Shown here: piece by piece, positions 13,467 to 25,279 of the stretch
Layout: every line of letters starts with the position of its first letter
Position numbering within the stretch: position 1 is the first letter of the stretch
The notes under the pieces: generated by a model
Databases searched by the model: none
What the model saw: only the letters and a program-made list of their open reading frames with translations
Told to the model about the DNA's origin: nothing
From: Xiphias gladius
Lineage: Eukaryota > Chordata > Actinopteri > Istiophoriformes > Xiphiidae
DNA: 64,000 nucleotides
Direction: 5' to 3'
Assembly: GCF_016859285.1 (NCBI RefSeq)
Contig: NC_053420.1
Location: forward strand, 24,968,045-25,032,044
Made by a program: the position numbers and the translations under genes

Positions 13467-13750
13467 AAACATCAAGATGAATGACAAATAAAGCCCTCCC
13501 CTTCAATGATGACCTCTAAGACCAAGTGTCACGCAGCTGTCATCAACGCCAGGTTGGGTAGGCCCCTCTGATTGGTCCATGCACAGTACATGCAGTACCA
13601 CGGCATTGGTCCAGGTGTTTGCCGAAAGGAAGGAGTCTGTCTCGAGCGTATACACACACTAAAGCAGCAGGTCTTCCGCATTTCCTCACAGGAGATGCGA
13701 CTTGGCACGACGAATCTAAAGACAGGAGGGAGCAGTCAGTCACATTTTTC
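11771..13750. other. rbm38-rae1 intergenic region
   Basis: No coding exon was recognised. The region holds a short GA repeat near 11789, a poly-A run at about 13435-13463 and a single perfect p53-type half site, AAACATGTTC, at 13293-13302. It lies between the rbm38 promoter and the rae1 3' end. Confidence 0.5.
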
Positions 13751-13771
13751 AAAGTTTTTTTTTTTTGCTTG

Positions 13772-13777
13772 TTTATT
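13772..13777 (-). terminator. rae1: candidate rae1 poly-A signal
   Basis: AATAAA on the minus strand, about 575 bases downstream of the rae1 stop. The intervening sequence has no closer AATAAA on that strand, so it is the likely end of the rae1 3' UTR. Confidence 0.45.
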
Positions 13778-14351
13778 TCTGAAAGGGTGTTCTCACTGTG
13801 TCCCTCTTGCACAGAATAAACAGCAGAAAATTCACTCTTCGGCAGACAAAAATAAATCCTTACAAATGATGGTTGATTCACAGTAAATGATTGCTTGCCC
13901 TACGTTCAGTATTCCCTTTCACTGTTATTTCCATAACTCAATAAATAAGTCCAAAAATACCTTTTTATGTCACTGAACACACTGCAGTGTACACTGCACC
14001 TTACTACTCGCTAGCTAAATACTGTAGAAGCAGTCTTGATCTCCCAAAAAACATCCTGACTGTATAGGTGCAAAGGCAATCTGTATACATTATTACAGCA
14101 GAAAACACACAAGCCTTCAAAATGACTTCACTCAGGTCAGTGCAGCACCTATCCCATACAAAATGGCTACCTGTAGTGGTATATTGCAGTAATGAGATTA
14201 GAATCATGTCAATATCCTCTCTGCCCACATTCATGCATGCGAGGGGGTGCCTTGAAAAGGCCCCAGGGCGAGTCACAAGTTCAGAGGAAGTGGGGCAGCC
14301 CCAGCCGGCGACCCCCGGTCTCCAGATTTACAGACAGTGGTTGCCCTTCTC

Positions 14352-17300
14352 TCACCATTTCTTGTTCCGAGGCTTGAGCTCCTCGGCAGCGTTCCTCAGG
14401 AAGATGTAGTTCTTTTTCTGGGGGTTGTAGTACTCATGGCCCTGAGGGATTCAGAATGCCACTCAGTGACGACAGAACAGGAATACTTTGGACCGCAATT
14501 TTGAGTAGAGACCGGAATGAAAAGGCAAACTTTGTAAACTACAATAGTAAAATAAAAACACTTGTTCACTACTTCTGTAAAGATTTTACATCTCCTACCT
14601 TCGACCAGTCGTAACTGGAAGCATATGCAAAGATATTGCCATTGTGATTGAAGCAGCAAGCCGTTATGGGCTGATCGAGCTGCTCTGATGTCTTCAACTT
14701 GGTGCGGGCGTCTTTGTCCCAGAAGCTGAAGCGCCCGTCTGAGCCCACAGTAGCCAGTGTGCCATGGACAGGATGGAAGGAGATAGCATTCACCTGATGG
14801 GAATATATGGAAATTAGTAGGTGAGACATGTAGAAACATTACAACTAGGCTAGTTAGTGTATCACAGTGACTATTTTAAAAATCACTGAACCTGTGAAAC
14901 TATACACAAGGGCTGTCCAGTACGATGTCAATCAAATTGTTTTAAAAAGAGATAGCTATTATAAATCCAACGGAAATACAATAGGAAATCATGCTATTAT
15001 TTAAAGGAGAAAGCAATTCTATTATAATAATAGTATTTAAATATGCAAATGTCATGAATTAATGTTTAGCCATGTTCACATTAATACTGATTTCAGATAC
15101 TGTACACTGTACTAAATTAAACACTATTAACGGACCTTTTCAGCACAGATATGACATGGCATAGCAGGAAAAGCAGAGGTGTAATTAATTCAACAAGGCA
15201 TTCCTCGTTTATGCTGTGAAAAAAGTCTTTGATAACAAACTGCACCAAAACTCTTGACAATAAAATCCACAAGCAAGTATAATTTGTCTTTGTTCTTATA
15301 GAAAACATCCAAACAAAATCTCCCCTTAAGAGCAAGCACAAACGATACACAATGTCAACACCGTCTCAGAAATTCAGAACAACATACAGCGTATATGTCC
15401 TGTGGAGTGGTTGTGTTGGTTCCATTGGACCTGTGGCACTTGAAGGTGAAGTTGTCTTTGGCTCTAAAAGACATCAGCAAACACATTCAAATCATCTTGT
15501 GCCTCAGGTCTTTAACAGTAAGAGCATTGTCTTTTTAATTGTGTAAACAAGATAGTAATCAAGTATGTTTGCACTTCAGTAAATTCAAGACACACCTGTA
15601 GTGACTGATAAGCAAGACTCCAAACACTCACTTGTAAGAAACTGATTGTTTGTTAAAGACACTCACGGGTTTGGAGGGTTGATGTAGTGGATGGCCACTC
15701 GGCCCTCAATGCTTCCCAGTGCAAAGCCTGTGGGCTTGTTCTGCTTGTCCTTGAATATGGCAACACAGCGATGCTGCGAGACCAGGGCAGAAAAGTACAC
15801 TGGATCAAATAGCCACAATGCATAAAAAATGAAATATCTTGCTAAAATTAGCTTTATACTCATTGTCGAGGAAAATGTATCTGGTTGTCTTTGAAAAGTA
15901 CAGCGAAACGATGAAAAGATAATAGTAAATGGCACTCCAGTTCACCTGATGTTTGAGAGGAGAGTCTATTCTGCGAAATTCAGAGGGCTGGTTCTCCAAC
16001 TGGTACACTATCAGTCCTCTCTCGGCTGTGGCAACCACTGCCATGGGGTAGACCTACATATCGGGGTCAGGAAGGTAAGGGAAAGGAAAAAAACAACAAC
16101 AAAAAAAACCCTTAATCAATCATCCAAACAGAAGGCAGTAAAATACATTTCATAGCCCTTAAAAACCACTTACAACATCAGCACAGTAGCATCTCTCTGG
16201 CATCTGTAGAGACATCATAGGATTGGGAGAGCGGGTGTCCCAAAACTGAAGAGAAAAACAGAAAAGCTGTCATTTTTCTCAGTGCTACATTAAGCTACAA
16301 AGTGTGACATTCCAGTCTCTGATTAATTGCCTCTGTATTGTTATGTGTCAGTGTCTACACAAACAGATCAGGAATAAAGACTAAATTGTGGTCATCGCAG
16401 ATTAACAGAATGCTGATGAACTGGAGACGAGTCAGATTTTCTAAAAGATGTTTCGGGACTATTTTCCTAAACTGGATTAAATTACTGTCTGGGAAATGAA
16501 AAAAACCCACACACACTGCATGTGCCCAAAAGGCTAAGGTTGTTCTGGAAACGTTGTAATGACTATAACTGTTAAAAATGTTTGCCACTAAAAAATGTGT
16601 TGAAAAATGTGTTGTACCTTCAGTGTTTTGTCCCAGCTACCAGTCATGACACAGCTGTAGTTAGGGGCTTTTATCCAGTGGATTGCTTTGATCGGACCAT
16701 CATGCTGTGAAAATAAATAATGAGAGGTCTTAGCGGAGTCAACTTCATTCTTTTGGCCACACAGTTAATTTGGGGGCTCTCATCCAACCTGTGCAATCTG
16801 CATTGTTTGATTGCTGTTAAGATCCCACATCTTGGCTGTCTTGTCACAGGAAGCAGTGAACACTTTACTCCCATCCTGGTTAAAGAGAATGGCACATCAT
16901 AAATTATTCTATGACCCAGAAGACAGCATCTACTCCAGGGCTCAAAGCTACTCTGCATGATGAGACTTACATCACTCCAGCATACATCCAGCACTGGACC
17001 TGTGTGCATCTGCTGGGCTTTGGGGACAGTCTGTCCATTGTCCTGCACCTCCCAGCACCTGACCTGAGTGTAAATGAAACAACAGAGTTGAACTGTGCAA
17101 AACTTATCTTGTGCAGTAGTAATCCTTCATGAAAGACAAGCCTGGTGAAGGCATCCTCCAGCCTCTCAATTTCCCTCAAATCCCATATTAAAGATATTAC
17201 CGATTATGTTTCACTAAATACACTGTATTTCACTGTACACCATTTTTGTGAGTGAATAAATAACTCACATCGTTGGCCCAGGATCCCCCAATGAGGAAGT

Positions 17301-17610
17301 TCCCTGGCATGGTGGGTGGACTAAAAGCCAGACAGCTGATGCTGTCATCTGGAGGTGAAGTCACTTCAACATCCTGTAGGACAAGTCAGGAACATAAGCA
17401 ACAAAAGGAAAAACACAAAGCTGTCGGGTTAAAAGCAGAAGGCACAATTTTCAGCGAGCCATCATAACAACTTATAAAAAACCATGTCAAATAGTTTTCT
17501 CCTGCACTCCTCTGGTTTACCTTCATTGGATTGTGGCTGTCTGTTGTTGTACTCCCGAAGACACCAGTCCCACCTGTTCCAAACCCGGAGCTCGTCCCAA
17601 ATAAACTCAT
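14352..17610 (-). CDS. rae1: mRNA export factor RAE1 (Gle2), complete
   Basis: Eleven coding exons on the minus strand: 17610-17521, 17373-17269, 17063-16971, 16875-16789, 16704-16618, 16245-16174, 16053-15946, 15773-15667, 15463-15388, 14793-14599 and 14441-14352. All phases join to 369 aa (human 368). The protein begins [11 protein letters not shown] and folds as a seven-bladed WD40 propeller. Blade motifs are clear, for example [22 protein letters not shown] and [14 protein letters not shown]1 binds the GLEBS motif of NUP98 at the nuclear pore, aids mRNA export, and acts in spindle assembly and the mitotic checkpoint. The protein ends PRNKKW, one Trp longer than the remembered mammalian end PRNKK. 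Its neighbours rbm38 and bmp7 match human 20q13 in order and relative orientation. Confidence 0.97.
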
Positions 17611-17638
17611 AGTTTATTAACGTAATTCCTGATGTACA

Positions 17639-18271
17639 CCTGAGAGACAAAACGCAGTCACGGTGTAATTTAATAACAGCAGACCACAGTTGTGATCCAT
17701 CAACATTGTCAGAAGTCAAATCGTGTCCACACGTAACTTACAACAACTGAAAAAAACCAAACAAACTGGATGTAGTATTGAACCAAACACTGTATGTGTG
17801 TAAAGCTAGGTAGCCAGTACATTACTTTTGCTAACATACCTTTGACATGGCACTCAGTTTACAAAACTTAAAACTAGTGATACGTGTTAGATATCAGGAA
17901 AAGTTCATTCAAGTAACGTAGACCAAAACAATTGACACTTGACAAGACGTAGCTGAAGGGCTAGCGTTAACGCTAACTCTGTCAGTTAGCTTCTAAATAC
18001 CAGCGGTAAACTAGCGTGTTAACAGAAGTACATATGGGCAGTTTAACCGTGTGTGATATTCAAAATACCTATCAGCTCATGCGCTTCCAATTCAACCATT
18101 GTGTGGGTCGGAAAATCGGGATAATTCAACGCTAGCTAACGTTAGCTAAATCAGTTTATGAGACCATCAACTGTGGCCGGTAACATTCCTGTGCAGAAAC
18201 ATTTTCAACCACCGCATCTAAACACTGTAGCAGCTGGAACACAGCTTCAAAGCTACGTGACCATACATACC
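17639..18271. other. rae1: rae1 5' UTR intron
   Basis: A minus-strand acceptor, CTCTCAG, ends at 17640, 29 bases before the rae1 ATG. A strong donor, GTATGT, starts at 18270. A noncoding first exon is therefore likely at about 18271-18400, and the promoter beyond it. The intron is dense in GCTAAC/GTTAGC words (17950-18150). The transcription start itself is not visible. Confidence 0.45.
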
Positions 18272-18429
18272 CCCAGATTTGTTTTGGCCGTGGCTGTGGC
18301 TGTAGCTGTAGCTAAAGCGGCAACGCTGAAATTGCCTAGATAATCTGGCGCAGCAGAAATGTGGCGCTTGTTCCGCGGTATGTCGCAGTTTGGTGACGCA
18401 CCGGCCCCGGTAAAAGCATACGGTTTCAA

Positions 18430-20774
18430 GGGTTAACGCTTGGAGGCAGTGCATGACAAAAAGTCACTTTACTGTTCTTGTAGAAAGCAGCCCAGGGGTG
18501 TGTGAAACACGTCTGGCTGCTGCACTCGGGGTTTGTATGGTTTCACGTCTATTGCCAGCTTATCCCAGCAGACCTACATGGGGCCAGGAGAGAAAAATGT
18601 AGGTTAATCATGGGTCGCAATGGGCGAACCCACAGTTCGCGCCATACAAGAGGTAGGCTACCTCCTCTGTCCCCCACAAGTGCCTCACCAGTGCAGCACA
18701 CATACAGTTCAGAGTATGGAGATTTGTTATTTGGATTTTTGTTACAGGAGCATTAACAAGTAGGTAAGCAGCTGCATTTGGTGGAGAAGATGGGACTATA
18801 CTACTTTATATACTGTAACTAGTAACAGTTGTCGGATTAATGTGGAGTAAGAAGCATAATATTTCCACCTGAAATGTAGAAGTGGGAGTATGAAGCGGAC
18901 TCAGTTGCAAGACCTCAACATTGGACTTAATTATCCAATCGTAGCCTACTTTGGTAAATGTCCTAACGTACTTTCCAACACTAATAATAACCATGCCTGT
19001 AGTCTGTAGTCCCTTTTGTAGCCTATTGAAATTTAGATTTTGCCTGCACGGACACACAATCTGAATGAAAGGGAGGTTGAATACAAAATAAAAATCTGGG
19101 CGATCGACAATTAGGCCAGTTGTGTGCAGGATAAAGATTTTTGGTGGTGGAGGATCAATAACAACCCTTCACAGTATAACTGACCCTTATATATGGACAA
19201 AACAAACCATTTTTCCAGTGTTTCTTATTCATCTGTTGTGTGCATTAAATTAGTATGACATACGCTATGGTGGTAGCTCCAGTGGGAGATGTAATGAATT
19301 ATCTGTATTGGAGCGGGTCAGTATACATTAAGCGGATCAATAGAATATGGTGCATACATTAAATTATGGCACTGCCAGTGAGAGGACATGTCGACACGCA
19401 TCCATCCGGCCGCAGAGTGCTTGAGCAAAACAGATTTTTACAGTCTTAAATAGTTACTATAAACCAAGTAGTAAGGTTTGCTAATGTTTGTGGTGGATAG
19501 GGAGGACTCATGAGTTTGTCTTGGTTTTAATGAATGAGTCACGTAGAGTGACCTGGGCTGGGAAATACATGTTTTTCTGGTGCTCATGTAACTTTGAATT
19601 ACCTTTTCTGTTGGATAATTTTAGTTTGAATGAATTTGTTCACGGATTGTTCCAGTGGTCCCCTTTGCACAAAGAGAGAAGTTAAAAATAGAAGTTGAGA
19701 AACAGAAAAGCACATTAGTAAAAGGCCATTTCCCTTTGGTAGCTGTGACACACTAACCTCCTCCCTTCGGTTTTATGTGCTGAGCCAGTCACCGCCATCC
19801 TTAAACCAGAGTTAGGCACAGGTATAATCTGTACTGAAGTGTAGGATTGTTCATTTGTCATTCATCGCCCTCCAACTCCTCTTTAAGTCTCTATTAAAGC
19901 AGTCAAAGTGGAGTACTTTACACATTGTTTTGGTAATTCATAGGGGCTATTGGCATGTCCCTTCATGTACCTGGGTTGCTGCTGCTGATCACTCAGACCC
20001 TTCAACAGTTAGGGTGGGCCTGAGTTTATTGTTTGAGTTCAAAGGTGTCTACCTTGAAGAAGGGATTAGGGGATTTCCCCTCTTTACGTTTAGACTTATC
20101 ATTTAGTGTTGAAGTATCTCCCTGTGCGCAGCGTTGAGGCACAGAGCCGGTGAATTTAAGCTGTCCATACCTGTTATAAGCAAAATAGCATGGGATGTGA
20201 AAAAATTAAGTATACATGAACTTTGATGACGGGGCTGAAGAACCAGGGGGTGGCTGAGAGGCTGGCTGCCAGACTAGAGGAGAATGAGACAGATTTCCAG
20301 GGAAAAGATGTGCTAATCAGATATTAATAAAACCCTACTTTCATCAGTGGCCAGACAAGCATGTCCAAACAAAGGACGCAATGATGGGACACTTGGGTTT
20401 GAGAGGTCCACACCCCGCCCATCTTATTACCAAGATAGAGAAGTGCACTTCATGAAAGGCCAGTGATCCATTCTCGCCCTACTTTTCATTGCCTCACTCC
20501 CACACGCCGCCCCAGTCTTGGTTTATTCCATTCTGAACCCTTCCTGCCCCTCCCCTGACACAGCCTCAATAAAATCCATTCCCAAGTTGCCATCAAGAAG
20601 AGCGCACGGCAATGTCAGACAGTGCGTAACGACAGATGAAGAGGGAGTGGTATTCGGAGTTGATAGAAGATAGTGTGCTTTGCTCCCCCACATAAAGGAG
20701 GACTCTTCATTAACAAACCGCATCTCCAGTGTCACCTTTCGACTTACTAGAGCCGCGCGTAATATTTGGGTAGA
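18430..20774. other. rae1-bmp7 intergenic region and bmp7 5' flank
   Basis: The genes diverge across about 2.3 kb. No SPO11-like or other coding exon was recognised on either strand. The final few hundred bases before 20775 must hold the bmp7 5' UTR and promoter, but no clear TATA or CCAAT element could be assigned. Confidence 0.5.
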
Positions 20775-23700
20775 ATGATGACAAGCGCCTTGGCGACAAC
20801 ATTGACACTCCTGTCTTGGGGTTACTGCGTGTTGGCCACGCAGGTCGCCTTCTCCAACTTCTCCATGGACAACGAGGTGCGCTCCAGCTTCATCCAGCGG
20901 CGGCTGCGGAGCCAGGAGCGCAGGGAGATGCAGCGGGAGATCCTCTCCATCCTGGGGCTGCCGCACCGTCCGCGTCCGCACGTCCACACCAGACAGAACG
21001 CTGCCCCGATGTTCATGCTGGACCTGTACAATACCATCTCCACAGACACCGAGCCCCACGGATATTCTTATTACAAGCCCGTTTTACCCACCCGGGCCGC
21101 CCCCATGGTCACCCCACAGGACAGCCGCTTCCTAGATGACGCAGATATGGTGATGAGCTTTGCCAACCTCGGTAAGTTAACAGTCCTTTCAGTTTTTCCA
21201 ATTTATAAACGTAGTCTCTCTAATTTTAAGTAAATAACATAGACGTACTGGGTGTGTATTGTTTTAGCAGCATGACACAATTTGATTTTATGTACATTTT
21301 TTATTATAACTCTTTTTTTAAGGACGTATACTCTGTGCCTGTGATACTCTGTACTGAGTGTCACAATCAAAATCTGCTCCTCCTATATCACCGTTGACCA
21401 CAAAATAATACCAATGGGAGTGCTTCATAAAAATTTGTAACACTTTAAAAAAAAGTTACTTATTAGTTAGATGAGTACTTTCCCAAACTGTCCAAAACAA
21501 CAAGCAATAACTCCAGTATATTATGTTGCTCAGGGGCAGTTCTATCTTTGTTATCTGAGTCAATCAGCGCAGGGATCAAGGTTTTAAATGCTTTCCACTT
21601 TGTTGTCAAGTCCTTCACAGCCACAACAGAGTGCACAGATTAAGTGTGCGTGTCTTTGCCTTTGCGTCTCTGACACTGTGGCTTTTAGGTCACTGTCTTC
21701 ACTTGAAATCAAGCATTATGCATTCCAAGCCGTAGATGTTATGACAACATGCCTGTATCTGATTTCCCCAGAATCCCTTCAAAGCTCTGGGGGAGGGGCT
21801 TTAGCATGGCTTTTGTTTCGCATGACTAGGAATTGAACAGGCATTTCTAAACCCCTGGGGAGTGAGAGACAAGTTGGGTGAGATCAAGATACAAACTGCA
21901 TCTAAACACATGTTATTGCTGTAGTAATCTCTGATATTGCAGGTGTGCGTGCATTCCTGTATCCGCGCCTGTTTGCATGTTTGTTCGGAGGGTGTAAATC
22001 ACAGGGGTCACAGGTGGGAGTTTGGGCTCACTCAGACATAATCAAATTTATAAAAGGGAAGTCCTGCCTTTGTTTCCCTTGGAGATCCTACGGCGGCTCT
22101 GATATCACTATGGTGAAACAAGCAGATGGCGTGGTGCCTGTGGCTCTTATCCGGATGTGGTTACATCCAAAACCAACTTTTTTCTTCTTTACGGCCCTCT
22201 CCTGCCTTAAGGCTTGGATGAGGGTCATAGGTCAATGTGAGGAGATGAAGTTTGTTCGTCTCAGATACGTCTCCCAGACACCTTTAACCAACTTTTTACT
22301 TGCCATTGAGTTTGAACTGAAGCCTTTAAATGAGGAGCCATTTAAAGTTATTTTTCAATCAGCATATGTGTGTGTAGTTAATATTAAACATTTTGGAAAC
22401 TGTGAAAAATCTGAATTGCATGACATAACATTTTATGCCCTCAGTTGTGAACTTTTGACAGTCTTTAGGTAATGAGATCTGGAAACATTGTTTCTGAAAA
22501 CCAGTAACAGATTTATGTGGTTCCACATCTGTAGACTTAGATTATAAAGCGAAAGGAGGGGGAAAAAAAGACACAATGAGTGTGTATTATTTCTCTCTCA
22601 AGCCCAGCACGGCCTCCTGTGCTGATGATTGGAGTTTTATAGCTCATTCTCCCACATTGTACTGGAGTGGCTCTATCTTGGTGGTCCCTGGATGAACGCT
22701 TCAAGACCAAATTGGATTATTTCCTTTCCAAAGACCACAGCTTCAAGTGTGAGGGAGAGTTGCTCTGTGTACCCAGGTATATAGTGCAGGTGGACAGTGC
22801 TTTAAGTAGCTTATTGAGTTATTTTAAAGAAGTCAGCCACATTTACTCAGTATCTTTAAGTGAAATACTTTACGGTCGAAGGAAAGTTGAAAGGAGGTAT
22901 TCAGCCCCTCTTTTATATTTGGTAGACGGTATCTGAGAGCTTATGTAGTCATATTGTAAAGTCTACACACACATTTTGTATATCACATAACTGCACACAT
23001 GCTCATACATGTACACGGCTGCATATGTTTACTTGTGTTGGAATGCCACACCACAGGTTGTACTCAAGAATCACGCGAAAAAACATTAGTCCCATTCTCA
23101 TGCAACATTACACAAGAAAGTAATGTTGAACGTACTGCTGAGGCCTGACTTTGCTGTCAGTCTTATCAGCCCTAGCTGTTCTGCAGCTATCTGCTCTGCT
23201 ACTCCTCATGTCAGCCTCCTTGTTTGCTGCTGCTGAGGTCTTTGTCACACCTGCAGAGCATGGGAAAAGGCATAATGACCAGAAATGTCACTGGCTATGA
23301 TTAAAGAAAAAAAAGGACGAGTGAAAAATGCTCTCCCAACAGTTAGAGGAATGACCGTTTCACTGAGGAACAGAAGGAGTATTGTGTGTCTCAGAACATG
23401 CAGGAAGAAATGTGTTTGTCCTGCTAAGCTGATCTGTAGGTAGCATAAGGAGATCATGTGAAGAATTTCTTTTACCCTGCCAGAAAATCTCATTAAACTT
23501 CTCATTACTTGTACATCCATGTGCAAAATAATTGCTTTCTTTTCACTCTTAAGCTCCACTTGTAATTGCACGATCTCGCTTGATGTGATACGTTTCACCC
23601 CTCCTCTCCTCTACATTCTGCAGCAGATTTATGAAAAGGTGCAAAAATTTTTGTTTAGTGAAAGCGTCTTTGCTGGTTCTAGTAACCTTCAACGAACCAG

Positions 23701-25213
23701 CTTAGGGTATAAAATATGTTGACAGATCTTGTCAACACATGCAGACACTCATGGATTTGAAAGAGTGGTAGATGTTCATTTGAGTAATATTTACCACTAA
23801 CTTAAATAACTTAAAAACGTACACATAACAAATGAATAGACAGAACATGAGTGCATCTGTCACGATTAGACAAATAATTATTGTTCAACAAGATCGCTTT
23901 TTCATCGTTGTTTAAAGTTTTGTTTCTGTGCAGACATTGTGATGCATCTTAACGCCAGGCACACTGATTTGTAAAAATACACTCCCACCTACTACAAAAT
24001 TGCAGTAGGTTAATGATAGCTCCGCTGTCTGGCCCTGCAGTGTCAGAAGGAATCTGAAGTGTTGAAATGCCTCCCAGAAGGAAGTTTGCATATCTGAGGT
24101 CTGATCTCTGCAGCTAATGGTCTCTAACGTAAACACACCAAGTTCTTACAAGCAATTATTGCTTTCATAAAAACACCCCTCATTCCCCTCCAGCATTTAA
24201 TTGCGGTCAAAGAAATGACTCGCAGGGTTCAGAATGCGCCGCTCTTAACGATGAACGGCTTGTGTGTGCTTTTGTGTTGTTAGAAGTGTTTTTAGACGAC
24301 TTTGAGTCAGTCTGTCTGCGAGTTGGAAGTAAATGTTATGTTTCTAGTGTTGGGATACTGTGTATATGGGTGTCTGCCACTGAAACAATAGTGGACGTAC
24401 GGACGCAGGGTGATGTCATGATGATGTCATGGTGTATGCCAGTGGGCAGGATGTTTTTAAAGTGGCTAATCGCTGCTCTGCTCTGCTCTGCTCACCTTCA
24501 CCAGAGACCTCCAGTGCTCTTTCCAAGGACAAACACATTGACTAACTCTGTAAAAACACAACACTGGAAAGCCCCAGGGAGCTTTGGGGTCTTTCTGACC
24601 AGCGTTCTTCTGGAAACTCTGAGTGTTCGAGAGCTTCAGCTGGCTCAGGGCGGGGTGGAAACCCCACTGTGCCACCGGCTACTGCTGCTTCACTTGATCC
24701 TCTACAATCAGAGTGAAATCACTGGACAGTAATAGATGGCAAAATTATCAGGGAGGTGTGGGTGGTACAGACTCTAGTAGTTAAGTCACACATGAATTTC
24801 GGTGGCTCTCTATACTTTACGTGACTGTGTTTGTAAAAGCACAGTGGCTGCTGTGGTTTTCCGGGCAGTGCCTTAACAGACCTTTTCTTGTGGTCAGCAC
24901 ATGTGTGCAGTTTAAACAGGGAGCCAAACTGAGCCCTGAGTATGTTCTTTCTCCCCCACATTGGCATGTATGGCAAACTTGACCTAAGTGGTGTTTAGAT
25001 CAATCACTTCACTGGTGGAAGCCGGATTTTTCCTGTTTCTGACAGTGCTTCCGAGATGTGGGCACAGCGACACACATCAGAGAATCCTTTGACTCAGTGA
25101 CAGTTTTGACAGATATTGCAGCCACTGACTGGTTTACCATCTGAATGTACTCAGCGGTTTGCTTTTTCCACACATGTATACACTTTCCCTGTGAGGCTCA
25201 GAAATATTATTTC

Positions 25214-25279
<66 letters not shown>

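Noticed and set aside
18285-18318. GTGGCT/GTAGCT hexamer run giving an Ala-Val repeat frame
   Set aside because: It lies in the inferred noncoding first exon of rae1 on the opposite strand. A short simple repeat, not a gene.
20523-21059. Minus-strand frame of 178 codons opposite bmp7 exon 1
   Set aside because: Antisense shadow of a GC-rich exon. The plus strand gives a clear signal peptide and BMP propeptide.
21945-22472. 175-codon plus frame in bmp7 intron 1
   Set aside because: No recognisable domain. Starts and ends within intronic DNA with no matching neighbouring exons.
24262-24732. 156-codon plus frame in bmp7 intron 1
   Set aside because: No similarity or motif was recognised, and there is no support from splice sites or codon pattern. 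Open frames of this size are expected by chance in this much sequence.
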